This document shows positions 26,416 through 34,289 of a stretch of DNA of 64,000 nucleotides, one piece after another (position 1 is the first letter of the stretch; every line of letters starts with the position of its first letter). The translations under genes and the position numbers were made by a program. Origin of the DNA: Halalkalicoccus subterraneus (GTDB lineage Archaea; Halobacteriota; Halobacteria; Halobacteriales; Halalkalicoccaceae); contig NZ_RDQG01000018.1 in NCBI RefSeq assembly GCF_003697815.1, positions 27,073-91,072 on the forward strand, read 5' to 3'. Under the pieces are notes generated by a model. That model was given only the letters and a program-made list of their open reading frames with translations. It did not search any database and was not told where the DNA came from.

Positions 26416-26552
26416 CGGTTCGGGGAACCGCGAATCGGAGAGCCGGTAGCGGTGCAGTGGCCGGCGCGAACGGGATCGCCGGAAGTGGCGATCCCGTTCG
26501 CGGGGCGGGGAAAGACTGGCTGACTCGGAAGCGGCGCGTAACCGCGCGCCGC
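26416..26552. repeat. Cluster of three inverted repeats between map and the isoaspartyl peptidase gene
   Basis: (a) CGGTTC (26416-26421) and GAACCG (26425-26430). (b) Arms CGCGAACGGGATCGCC (26465-26480) and GGCGATCCCGTTCGCG (26487-26502), a perfect 16-bp stem with a 6-nt loop. (c) GCGGCGCG (26531-26538) and CGCGCCGC (26545-26552). The region is 228 bp between two minus-strand genes. It could form an RNA structure upstream of map or be the footprint of a small non-autonomous element. Confidence 0.75.
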
Positions 26553-26569
26553 GACTAGGCGTCCCTGAA

Positions 26570-26608
26570 GGAAATGAAAAGGGCGAGACTGACCCGCTAG
26601 GGTCAGTC
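26570..26608 (-). terminator. Hairpin plus T-rich terminator of the isoaspartyl peptidase gene
   Basis: Arms GACTGACCC (26587-26595) and GGGTCAGTC (26600-26608), loop GCTA, overlap the stop codon (26603-26605) of the minus-strand gene. Read on that strand, the stem is followed by a pyrimidine-rich stretch containing CTTTTC. This resembles an intrinsic terminator, which is unusual because archaea rarely need the hairpin. Confidence 0.5.
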
Positions 26609-27499
26609 GAGGGCTTTCGTTTGCATGACTTCACTGTTGTACGCGCTGCCCATCGCACCCTCGCGGTCGCAGACGATGATTCCCGCCGTCGAGCCCGTGA
26701 GTTCCGCGAACTCCTCGATGGCGCGGTCGGCCGCGGCCTGTGCGCTCGCGCCGTTCTCCAGGTGATCGACCGCGAGCCGTGAGAGGGTCACGCGGGCGAT
26801 GTCCTCGCCCGCGCCGGTGGCACTCGCGCCGCCCGCGGGCGTACAGTAGAACCCGCTCCCGATCTGGGGGACGTCACCGACGCGTCCGGCGAGCGCGAGC
26901 CACCGCCCGCCGGTCGAGGTCGCCGCCGCGACGTGCTCGCCGTCGCTTGCGACCGCACCCACGGTGTCGTGATCCTTCGGATCACCCTCCAGCTCCCGTC
27001 CCTCGGGGTCCTCGGCGGTCTCGCCGAACCGGTCCTCGATCCAGGCGAGCTGTTCGCTCGGTCCGCCCGTCGGTGGTTCGAGATCCCCCCACCGCTCGTG
27101 CGTACGCGTGGATTGGAGGTCCTCCTCGACGCCGATCCCGTAGTCGGCGGCGAAGTCGACGGCATGAACCCCCGAAAGCAGGACGTGTGGGGTTTCTTCC
27201 ATCACCGTGCGTGCGACCTCGACCGCGTGCGTCACGCCGGGCATCGAGCAGGCCGCACCCGCAGCGCGCTCGTCGGTCATGATCCCCGCGTCGGTGCGGA
27301 CGATCCCGTCACTCTGGACCGCCCCGCCGATGCCGGCGTTGAACCGGGGCGACTCCTCGAGCGCACGGATCGCGGTACAGACCGCCTCGACCGCCGTCTC
27401 CGATTTAGCGCCCGCTCGCGCCGCCTCGTCGAGCACCGCCTGTCGCCGGCCGGGGTCGTGAGGGCTACTCCCGGCTCCGCCGTGAACGATGAGGTTCAT
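26603..27499 (-). CDS. Isoaspartyl peptidase / L-asparaginase (Ntn hydrolase)
   Basis: A 298-residue N-terminal-nucleophile hydrolase. It is made as a precursor and cleaves itself before T179 (HDTVGAV), freeing the threonine nucleophile. The alpha part begins with IVHGGAGSSPHDPG and FNAGIGGAVQSDG. In the beta part, STGGRWLALAGRVGDVPQIGSG is the substrate site. It hydrolyses beta-aspartyl dipeptides and asparagine in the cytosol, helping to remove damaged isoAsp. AT-rich sequence at 27545-27570 probably holds its promoter. Confidence 0.93.
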   Translation of the reverse strand: MNLIVHGGAGSSPHDPGRRQAVLDEAARAGAKSETAVEAVCTAIRALEESPRFNAGIGGAVQSDGIVRTDAGIMTDERAAGAACSMPGVTHAVEVARTVMEETPHVLLSGVHAVDFAADYGIGVEEDLQSTRTHERWGDLEPPTGGPSEQLAWIEDRFGETAEDPEGRELEGDPKDHDTVGAVASDGEHVAAATSTGGRWLALAGRVGDVPQIGSGFYCTPAGGASATGAGEDIARVTLSRLAVDHLENGASAQAAADRAIEEFAELTGSTAGIIVCDREGAMGSAYNSEVMQTKALD

Positions 27500-27721
27500 G
27501 GTCCTGCGACCGATCCGACCGGCTTAGCACTACCCCTTTCCCATGAAACTATCAATAGATATATATCTACCAGATATGTATGTAAAAGTGAACGAAATTG
27601 TGCTGCGTCGACTCGACGCAGTCGTGCGGTTACCGGCGGGTAACTGACCACGGTTACCGAAATGTTCGCTGAGTTATATATGTACAATTCACCCAGCAAT
27701 GCATGTACTCGGAGCCAACCC

Positions 27722-28408
27722 ATGGAGACCCAACCACTCGAATCCACGTCCGACGCCCAGTTTGGAACGCCGACCGATGCCGAAGGTTACGACATCGACG
27801 CAGACTCGTTCGGCGAGACCGACGAAACCAGCCTCGCCGCGTTCATGGCTGAACAGACCTGTCTCGGTTTCATCTATCACGATCGCCGGGAGTACGAAGC
27901 CGCCGTCGAGGCGTTCTACCGCGTCGACCGCCACCAGTTCGCCCATCTCACCGACGAGGAGGCCTACGAGGCCGCGAAGGCACTGACGGACGCCTTCTGG
28001 GCGAAGGACGACGTCGAGCAGGGGTATATCGACGGTTCGGAGGTCGACCCCGCGCTCGACGACGCCGACTGGAGCCCCGTCGAGGAGGCGCTGATACGCC
28101 GTGCAGGGATAGTTGGCATGGACGAAGAATACGCCCCGAAAACCACCGAAGCGTGGCGAAACCACAAGACCGGTGGCGACTACTGGACGCCGACGATGGC
28201 CGCCCAGCGCTACGAGATCGCCGCGGCGATCGGCTCCTACCGGCAGAAGCCCAAATACGGTCGGTCGGGCTACGGCCACCTTACCACCCGCTATCTGACC
28301 GGCCTCGAACTCCACGACATGCACACGGAACGCCACTGGAAGGAGGCCGCGGAGGTCATGAAGACGTACTACGGCGAGATCCTCAGTGCCCAGGAGGCCG
28401 ACCGATGA
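27722..28408 (+). CDS. Uncharacterised haloarchaeal protein, first gene of a two-gene operon
   Basis: I do not recognise this 228-residue protein. The first 35 residues are acidic and likely disordered. Residues about 38-110 are helical and TPR-like (LAAFMAEQTCLGFIYHDRREYEAAVEAFYRV). Residues 150-215 are rich in aromatic and basic residues (GGDYWTPTMAAQRYEIAAAI, KYGRSGYGHLTTRYLTGLEL). The ATG at 27722 is chosen because upstream codons (to 27662) cross a TATA-like ATATATG. Its stop overlaps the next start (ATGA), so the two proteins are probably made in a fixed ratio. Confidence 0.7.
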   Translation: METQPLESTSDAQFGTPTDAEGYDIDADSFGETDETSLAAFMAEQTCLGFIYHDRREYEAAVEAFYRVDRHQFAHLTDEEAYEAAKALTDAFWAKDDVEQGYIDGSEVDPALDDADWSPVEEALIRRAGIVGMDEEYAPKTTEAWRNHKTGGDYWTPTMAAQRYEIAAAIGSYRQKPKYGRSGYGHLTTRYLTGLELHDMHTERHWKEAAEVMKTYYGEILSAQEADR

Positions 28409-28803
28409 GCGCGAACGACCGCTCGTTCGACGAGAAAATCCTCGAGGCGAAAGCGCTGCTCGAGAACCACGACGACGGCGAGTACGAGGCGCTTTCGACG
28501 AGCGCGAAGGTGAACTACCAGGAAGCACTGGAGTTCCTCTCGCGCCTCGAATCCTCGCTCGAAACGGCTGAGACGGACGAGCGCGACTCGGACCGGACCT
28601 CGTCGATTCGGTCCACGCGAGCCGACGACGGCGAGGACACCGAGATCGAGTTCGACACCGATCTCGAATCGACGATGGGCGACGACGGCGACCGGGTCGG
28701 GCCCTTCGGCGGCGATGACGTGGTCGTCTACGACCCCAACGACGACGAGGGGTGGCTCTCGATGCGCTACGACGCGACGATCCCGCTCGAAACCATGCGC
28801 TGA
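28405..28803 (+). CDS. Uncharacterised acidic protein, second gene of the operon
   Basis: A 132-residue, strongly acidic protein that I do not recognise. The N-terminal 50 residues are helical (FDEKILEAKALLENHDD, SAKVNYQEALEFLSRLE), followed by a disordered acidic linker and a C-terminal segment VVVYDPNDDEGWLSMRYDA. Start codon overlaps the upstream stop by 4 nt. It may be an obligate partner of that protein; the sequence offers no biochemical clue. Confidence 0.7.
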   Translation: MSANDRSFDEKILEAKALLENHDDGEYEALSTSAKVNYQEALEFLSRLESSLETAETDERDSDRTSSIRSTRADDGEDTEIEFDTDLESTMGDDGDRVGPFGGDDVVVYDPNDDEGWLSMRYDATIPLETMR

Positions 28804-28878
28804 ACTGACGACCGGTCGATGGCTCCGAGCGCGAATACGCAGGTCTTTTACCGCCGTTTGCCGACCGTCTAGGTGATA

Positions 28879-30138
28879 ATGAGCTACGACAAGGTCGAAG
28901 TCCCCGAAAAAGGCGACGCCATCGAATTCGATGGTGAGGAGCTTTCCGTCCCCGAAACACCCATCATTCCGATCATCTACGGCGACGGTATCGGCGTCGA
29001 CGTCGCTCCCGCCGCTCAAACCGTACTGGAGGCCGCCGCCAACGCCACGGGACGCGACATCGCTTGGATGCGCGTCTACGCCGGCGAGGCCGCCAACGAA
29101 CAGTACGGCGAAGGTACCCATCTCCCCGACGAGACCGTCGAGGCCTTCGAGCAGTTCCACGTCGGTATCAAGGGCCCGCTCACCACCCCCGTCGGCGCCG
29201 GCTTTCGCTCGCTGAACGTCTCGCTGCGCAAAAAGCTCGACCTGTATGCGAACGTCCGTCCCACGTATCACCTCAACGGCGTTCCCTCACCGGTCAAAAA
29301 CCCCGAGCAGATGGACATGGTGTCGTTTCGCGAGAACACCGAGGACGTCTATGCCGGCATCGAGTGGGAGGCCGGTACCGACGAGTCCGAACAAGTCCGC
29401 GAGTTCGTCGAAGACCAGATGGGCTTCGATTCGACGATCCACGACGGGCCGGTCGGCATCGGCGTCAAGCCCATCAGCGAGTTCGGCACCAAACGCCTCG
29501 TCCGACGCGCGATCGACTACGCGTTGGAGAACGACCGCGATTCGGTGACGTTGGTCCATAAGGGCAACATCATGAAGTTCACCGAGGGCGCCTTCCGCGA
29601 CTGGGGCTACGAGGTCGCAGAGGAGGAGTACGGCGACGAAGTCATCACCGAGGACACGCTGTGGGAGGAACAGGACGGCGAAGCACCGGAGGACACGCTG
29701 GTCGTCAACGACCGGATCGCGGACAACATGCTCCAGCAGATTCTGACCCGCACGGACCAGTACGACATCCTCGCGCTGCCGAACCTGAACGGCGACTACC
29801 TCTCGGACGCGTGTGGCGCCCAGATCGGTGGGCTCGGTATCGCTCCGGGCGCGAACTTCGGCGAGGGGCGCTGTCTCGCGGAACCCGTCCACGGGAGCGC
29901 TCCCAAGTACGCGGGTCAGGACAAGGTGAACCCGACGGCGATGATCCTTTCGGGTCGCCTGATGCTCGAGTATCTGGGCTGGGAGGACGCAGCGGATCTG
30001 GTGCGCGATGCGGTCGAGCAGACCATCGAGTCGGGGACGGTGACCTATGATCTGGAGCGCCAGATCGAGGGCGGCGAGAAGGTCGCGACCAGCGAGTTCG
30101 CCGACGCCATCGTCGAGAACATCGAGGAGCTGGCGTAA
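28879..30138 (+). CDS. icd: Isocitrate dehydrogenase (NADP-type)
   Basis: A 419-residue TCA-cycle enzyme. IPIIYGDGIGVDV (about 29-41), the isocitrate-binding SLNVSLRKKLDLYANVRP (with the phosphate-contacting serine and Arg), HKGNIMKFTEGAFR (catalytic Lys) and DACGAQIGGLG near 310 all match. It oxidises isocitrate to 2-oxoglutarate, with Mg2+. The ATG at 28879 (MSYDKVEVPEKGDAI) is preferred over GTG 28873. A T-rich TATA-like element (28845-28850) is about 30 nt upstream. The gene is monocistronic. A 12-nt sequence around its stop recurs at 30241. Confidence 0.95.
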   Translation: MSYDKVEVPEKGDAIEFDGEELSVPETPIIPIIYGDGIGVDVAPAAQTVLEAAANATGRDIAWMRVYAGEAANEQYGEGTHLPDETVEAFEQFHVGIKGPLTTPVGAGFRSLNVSLRKKLDLYANVRPTYHLNGVPSPVKNPEQMDMVSFRENTEDVYAGIEWEAGTDESEQVREFVEDQMGFDSTIHDGPVGIGVKPISEFGTKRLVRRAIDYALENDRDSVTLVHKGNIMKFTEGAFRDWGYEVAEEEYGDEVITEDTLWEEQDGEAPEDTLVVNDRIADNMLQQILTRTDQYDILALPNLNGDYLSDACGAQIGGLGIAPGANFGEGRCLAEPVHGSAPKYAGQDKVNPTAMILSGRLMLEYLGWEDAADLVRDAVEQTIESGTVTYDLERQIEGGEKVATSEFADAIVENIEELA

Positions 30139-30284
30139 CCAGTTCCGCAAGCAGTCGGACGCTTCTGCGTCTGATCGCATCGAAGAATTGACGTAGACAA
30201 CTGTTCGCGCTCTCACGGTATCTCCGCGAGAACAAACTGCGTAACCAGTTTCTCTGGGCCCCGCGAGAAGCTCGAGAACAGTTC

Positions 30285-31127
30285 TCAGTCCGCCGTTATC
30301 AGTTCCCTGTCGGCGACGCTCGCCACGAACGCTTTCAGCCTCTCATTGAACTTTTCGGGCTCCTCCCAGAACGGGCTGTGTCCACTCTCCGCAAACGTTA
30401 CGAGTTCGGAGTCGGGGATCTGCTCGTGTATCCACTCGCCCACCGGCCCGGGAAAGACCGCGCTGTGCTCGCCGTAGCAGAGCAGCGTCGGAACCGTAAT
30501 CATCGGGAGGAATTCCCTGAAGTCCCGCGGAACCATGTCGTTCAACATCGCCGTCGCGACCGAGGTCGGCGTCAGCATCGTCCGAGCGTAGATCTCGGCG
30601 AGACGCTCCTCGGAGCGGAGCTCAGCGAAGAAGGCCTGGATGATCGGCTTGACTGCCCCGGAGCGGTTGGCCTCGATACCACTGACCAACCCGGCGAGCG
30701 CCTCCTCGGAGAATTCGCCCATGAGCGGGAATTCCCAGCCGTTGTCGGAGTAGAACTTCGGGGTTTGGTCGATCAGGCCGATCGCTCGAACCCGTTCGTC
30801 ACCGATCTCATCGAGGTACGTCATGACGATCGGCACTCCCATCGACCAGCCGACGAGCGTCGCGTCATCCAGATCGAGCGACTCCATGAGGAATTCGAGA
30901 TCCGCCGCGTAGCCCGAGAGGGTGTGGCCGTCGTCGGTCTTTCCCGAGAGCCCGTGGCCTCTGAGATCGTAGGTGACGAGGTGGTGATCCATCGCGAGCA
31001 CGTCGGCGTTCTTCTGCCACCAGAACTCGGAGTCACCCGTCCAGCCGTGGACGAGTACGATCGTCTCGCCCTCGCCGCGTTCGTTGTAGTACAGCGATAC
31101 ACCATCCGGTGTCTCGATATGAGCCAT
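30285..31127 (-). CDS. Alpha/beta-fold hydrolase
   Basis: A 280-residue alpha/beta hydrolase. Oxyanion motif HGWTG is at 27-31, nucleophile Ser in GWSMG (about 93-97), the acid probably D or E near CYGEHSAVFPG (about 219), and His in SGHSPFWEEP (about 250). The GWSMG pocket and the C-terminal HSPFW resemble haloperoxidase/esterase-type enzymes. The substrate is unknown. The upstream AT-rich stretch (31128-31160) holds its promoter. It is cytosolic, with no signal peptide. Confidence 0.85.
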   Translation of the reverse strand: MAHIETPDGVSLYYNERGEGETIVLVHGWTGDSEFWWQKNADVLAMDHHLVTYDLRGHGLSGKTDDGHTLSGYAADLEFLMESLDLDDATLVGWSMGVPIVMTYLDEIGDERVRAIGLIDQTPKFYSDNGWEFPLMGEFSEEALAGLVSGIEANRSGAVKPIIQAFFAELRSEERLAEIYARTMLTPTSVATAMLNDMVPRDFREFLPMITVPTLLCYGEHSAVFPGPVGEWIHEQIPDSELVTFAESGHSPFWEEPEKFNERLKAFVASVADRELITAD

Positions 31128-31232
31128 ACTATTATAATGATCGATAATTAGAAATACGTTTTCGTCTTTCCGGCGGAATGTTCGGCAGTGGATGTATGCA
31201 ACGCCCGGCTAGGAACTCCGAGGTGGATCGGG

Positions 31233-32159
31233 TTAGCTCACTACGTCCTCGATCTCGTCGCGGATCTCCTCGACGTCTCCAAGCGATTCGGCCTTCGATC
31301 CGAGGACGTCGACACAGACCTCAACCAACTCGTCATCGCCGAACGCGACCAGCCCCTCAGCGATCATGACCGCCGCGCGGGTCCCGACGTGGAGTTCGAG
31401 GCGATCGCGGAGGTCACGGACGATGTCGACGACCTCCTCGATGGTCTCGTCGTCGAGGTCGTCGATACGTGCCGAGACGATCTCCATCTCGGTGTCTCGC
31501 TCGTAGTAATCGAGGTGGACGCCGATGAACCGGTCGAGTAGTGCGTCCTGCGGGCGGTGAACGCCGGCGTACTCCGTCGAATTCGAGGTGAAGATCGCGC
31601 GAAACTCGGGGTCGACCTCGACGATGCGGTCCTCGCCGCGCTGGCCGGGCCGATCGAGGACGCCCTCCTCGAACACCGAGAGGAGCACGTTGTGGGCGGC
31701 TGGTTTCGTCCGGGAGAACTCGTTGTAAACGAGCGTCGCGCCGTTTTGCACTGCGACCGAGAGCGGGTTGTCGACCCACCGGTCCCGGATGATCGACTTC
31801 TTCTTCATCACGCCCCTGACGAAGTTGTCCCGCTCTTTGTACTGGGCCTTGCCGGCGTGTTCGCCGACCAGCGAGCCCGTGTCGATCAGTTCGTCGCCGT
31901 TGACCCAGACGACGGGCTGGTCGCGGGCGGCCGCGATCGACAGCGCGAGTGCGGTCTTCCCACAGCCGGTCGGTCCGACGATGTGGACCGGCCGGGGCAC
32001 GTCGAGCCACCCCCGAACGCGCTCCTGTATCGACTCGATCTCCTCGGTTTCGACGAACGAGCCGCCGATCGCCTCCTCGACGCTCGTCGGCGCGAACGTC
32101 GCACCGTCCTCCCCATGCTCCCGTACGAACCGATCGAGTTGGCGTTCTTCCTTGTCCAT
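31233..32159 (-). CDS. GvpN-like MoxR-family AAA+ ATPase
   Basis: A 308-residue AAA+ ATPase. Walker A GPTGCGKTA is at 62-70. The Walker B region TLVYNEFSR (142-150) has Asn where Asp is usual (gas-vesicle GvpN has Asp). Sensor-1 region FRAIFTSNSTEYAGV and PQDALLDRFIGV closely parallel GvpN. GvpN helps assemble gas vesicles, yet no other gvp gene is near, so the role here may differ. Start ATG 32159 chosen; ATG 32177 is possible. The 105 bp downstream, to the hydrolase, contain no gene. Confidence 0.82.
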   Translation of the reverse strand: MDKEERQLDRFVREHGEDGATFAPTSVEEAIGGSFVETEEIESIQERVRGWLDVPRPVHIVGPTGCGKTALALSIAAARDQPVVWVNGDELIDTGSLVGEHAGKAQYKERDNFVRGVMKKKSIIRDRWVDNPLSVAVQNGATLVYNEFSRTKPAAHNVLLSVFEEGVLDRPGQRGEDRIVEVDPEFRAIFTSNSTEYAGVHRPQDALLDRFIGVHLDYYERDTEMEIVSARIDDLDDETIEEVVDIVRDLRDRLELHVGTRAAVMIAEGLVAFGDDELVEVCVDVLGSKAESLGDVEEIRDEIEDVVS

Positions 32160-32241
32160 GGCTGTGTTCTCGACCATCCCCGCTGATGAACGTGTGGATC
32201 GATAGTCGGCCGGTGAACGGAAAAAGGGCTGTGCTTGCGCG

Positions 32242-32574
32242 CTACTCGGCCCAGTCGGGGTTCGACCGCGGTGGACTGAAAATATCGACGCCCCGGACGA
32301 CGCTTTCTCCCCTGTTTTCCGCGCCGTGGAGCTCCTCGCCCGCGATGGCGTACGACTCGCCCGCACTCACCGTCCGCTCGCCGTCCTCCAGCAGGAAGGT
32401 CAACTCTCCCTCGTAGACGAAGCCCGTCTGCTCGTGGTGGTGGTCGTGTTTCGGCACGGTCGCGCCGGGCTCGAACTCGAAATGCTGGACGCTCATCTCC
32501 TCGCCCGCCGCGAGCTGCGCGAGGTGGACGTTCTCGACGGCTTCGGTCGTCTCCGACAGTGGGACACGCTCCAT
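32242..32574 (-). CDS. Cupin-domain protein
   Basis: A 110-residue single cupin. Motif 1 is PKHDHHHEQTGFVYEGEL, with three His and a Glu as metal ligands, and motif 2 contains ELHGAENRG with a fourth His. It resembles small cupins that bind a metal and a small ligand; no reaction can be assigned. It lies 82 nt upstream (in transcription) of the GvpN-like gene and may share its transcript. Start at ATG 32574. Confidence 0.85.
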   Translation of the reverse strand: MERVPLSETTEAVENVHLAQLAAGEEMSVQHFEFEPGATVPKHDHHHEQTGFVYEGELTFLLEDGERTVSAGESYAIAGEELHGAENRGESVVRGVDIFSPPRSNPDWAE

Positions 32575-32640
32575 GCGACCGCCTCTCTCCCGAGGCGCTT
32601 ATAGGCGAGGATTCAACACACTCGCTTCCCTTGAAAGGGT

Positions 32641-33159
32641 ATGTACGCCGTCGTGGGTTGTACCGACTGTAGTGCCCTCTGGATCATCGAGGGACGCCAG
32701 GGGACGGTTCGGTGTCGTGGCTGCGGGAAGACTCACCAGTACGGAAAACTGAAGAAGTTCGTCGAGACGGACGAGGCGGATCACGCCCGCGAGGTGCGGG
32801 CCTCGATGCTCGCGAGCCGCGGCGGCCACGCCGACGCCTTCGCCGCGGTCGACTCCTTCTCGGAGCTCGACTCGCAGGTCGAACGGGACGTCGTGACGGA
32901 CGAGGAGCTCCTCGAACGTGCAGGGATCGACGGCGACGCGGCCGCCAGCGCGGCTGAGGCGAGCGCCGGAGCCGGCTCGAAGTCCCGGAAGGAAGTCGTC
33001 CTCGCGGCCGTCGAGAGGAGCGAGGGGTCGACTGCCGAATCGATTACCGCGTACGCGACTGAGCGGGGCGTTCCGGAGAGCTACGTCGAGCGCGCGCTCG
33101 AAAAACTGGTTCGAGCCGGCGACCTCAGCGAATCGGGCGGTCGCTATCGCCGCCTCTAG
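32641..33159 (+). CDS. DUF5817 protein: zinc finger plus winged helix
   Basis: A 172-residue protein. The N-terminal 40 residues hold two Cys pairs, CTDC and CRGC (7-10, 25-28), consistent with one zinc. A flexible acidic linker follows, then a C-terminal winged helix (about 118-172: RKEVVLAAVERSEGSTAESI, VERALEKLVRAGDLSESGG). This architecture suits nucleic-acid binding, perhaps in transcription or repair. The haloarchaeal family is uncharacterised. Its stop sits at a CTAG shared with a small minus-strand frame. Confidence 0.82.
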   Translation: MYAVVGCTDCSALWIIEGRQGTVRCRGCGKTHQYGKLKKFVETDEADHAREVRASMLASRGGHADAFAAVDSFSELDSQVERDVVTDEELLERAGIDGDAAASAAEASAGAGSKSRKEVVLAAVERSEGSTAESITAYATERGVPESYVERALEKLVRAGDLSESGGRYRRL

Positions 33160-33278
33160 AGAACCTGATAGATAGTCAGCAGCGTCGTACCGATCGACGG
33201 CACGATCTTGATGATACGCAACTGTACCACGGCTAGCTCCGGACAGCGCGGGCGCTGTTCGCGGTCCGAATCGGTCAT
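33156..33278 (-). CDS. Possible 40-residue microprotein
   Basis: A minus-strand frame from ATG 33278 encodes 40 residues: a charged start (MTDSDREQRPRC) and a hydrophobic end (IIKIVPSIGTTLLTIYQVL). Its stop overlaps the DUF5817 stop (CTAG at 33156-33159), as do other convergent gene pairs in this window. There is no TATA box or Shine-Dalgarno sequence at the start. It could be a small membrane-active protein or just an open frame. Confidence 0.3.
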   Translation of the reverse strand: MTDSDREQRPRCPELAVVQLRIIKIVPSIGTTLLTIYQVL

Positions 33279-33283
33279 GATGG

Positions 33284-33313
33284 CGTACCCGCGGGTGCTC
33301 GCCAACGGGTACG
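33284..33313. repeat. Inverted repeat
   Basis: Arms CGTACCCG (33284-33291) and CGGGTACG (33306-33313), with a 14-nt loop, within the 259-bp gap 33160-33418. A second small stem AGTCC/GGACT lies at about 33329-33343. The gap holds no other feature except the promoter of the next gene. Confidence 0.5.
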
Positions 33314-33389
33314 CTCGTTGGATTCAGTCCTGAAGGGACTACTCCCGTGTCGTCCGTACGGTGGAAGTGAAACCGGTCTGGCCGGTCGA

Positions 33390-33396
33390 TTTATTA
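33390..33396 (+). promoter_or_regulatory. TATA box of the 33419 gene
   Basis: TTTATTA centred 26 nt before the ATG at 33419. Its presence suggests the following gene is, or recently was, expressed. Confidence 0.6.
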
Positions 33397-33418
33397 CGTT
33401 CCTACAAACAGTTCAAAC

Positions 33419-34289
33419 ATGTCCCCGCAAGCGGTCGAGTGGCACGTCGACGCCGCAAGCTCGCGGTCGCTGCGGGCGGTGGTCTACGTGGCCGTCGGAT
33501 TGTTCGGCGGCAGTATGCTGCTCGTCTTCGGAGGAATAGGATTTGTCGGCGTCTCGATGGCCCTCGACGGCGAATACACGTATCTCGCATACGTCGTCCT
33601 GCTCGCTTTTATCGGCGGGCCCCTCTCGCTGCTGTATCTCTGGCCGATGCTCGTCGAGCGCGAGCAGCGCCCGCCACTTGCGGCCGTTACCGGCGATCGG
33701 GAGATCGCGGAGCGCTACGCCGACGCCTTCACCCGAAACCGGCTGCTCGGGGCCGTCCTCTCGGGTGCCGTCGGGCTGCTCGCGCTCGTGTTCGTCGATC
33801 CGCGACTCGCCTTCGGGGCCGTCGTCGGGTCGTTCCTCCTGCTCCCGATCGCCTCGGGCCGGATCGCGCGCGGGCGGGGTCGATCCCGACGATGCGGCGC
33901 TGACCTACATGGACCGGCCCGTCGACGTCGCCCGGATCGAGCGAATCAGACGGATCGGTCTCGGTGGGGCCACGCTCTGCTGGCTCTCGTATTACCCGGG
34001 CCACAGCGACCTCAGTGCCCCTCGCCTGATCTCGGCGACGCCCAGGGCCGCCGATGCCATCGAGCGAGCCGTCGCCGAGGTCGATCCCGAGATCGACGCG
34101 GAGCACTCGCCGAACCGCGCGCTGCAGGCCACACTCGGCTTTCTTGCGCTCTGTTCGTTCGGCCTCGCCACGCTCGTGTTCGTGGTCGAGCCGGGCAGTG
34201 CGGGCGATCCCGCCCTCCAGTGGTACATCGCCGTCTCCTTCGGGCTCTTCGGCTTCTTCCTCGCGCTCGCGGCCCTCCTCTCGGGTTAG
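33419..34289 (+). pseudogene. Frameshifted membrane-protein gene
   Basis: The protein starts in one frame (MSPQAVEWHVDAAS..., with three or four hydrophobic helices) and stays good to ...SGRIARG near 33874. It continues well in the next frame as VDPDDAALTYMDRPVDVARI with two more helices (to 34289). The shift lies in the G-rich run 33872-33879: one extra base, or two missing. Uninterrupted it would be about 290 residues with N-terminal helices, a cytosolic segment and C-terminal helices. I do not recognise the family. It may be a real inactivation or a sequencing error in a G-run. It overlaps the hmgA stop by 4 nt. Confidence 0.75.

Noticed and set aside
30132..30256. Direct repeat GCGTAACCAGTT at the end of icd and at about 30241
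   Set aside because: Only 12 nt, single copy pair, no flanking target duplication or transposase; probably chance or a tiny local duplication.
33872..33880. Programmed ribosomal frameshift
   Set aside because: There is no slippery heptamer followed by a pseudoknot, and both directions of shift would need a GC-run error; inactivation or sequencing error is simpler.
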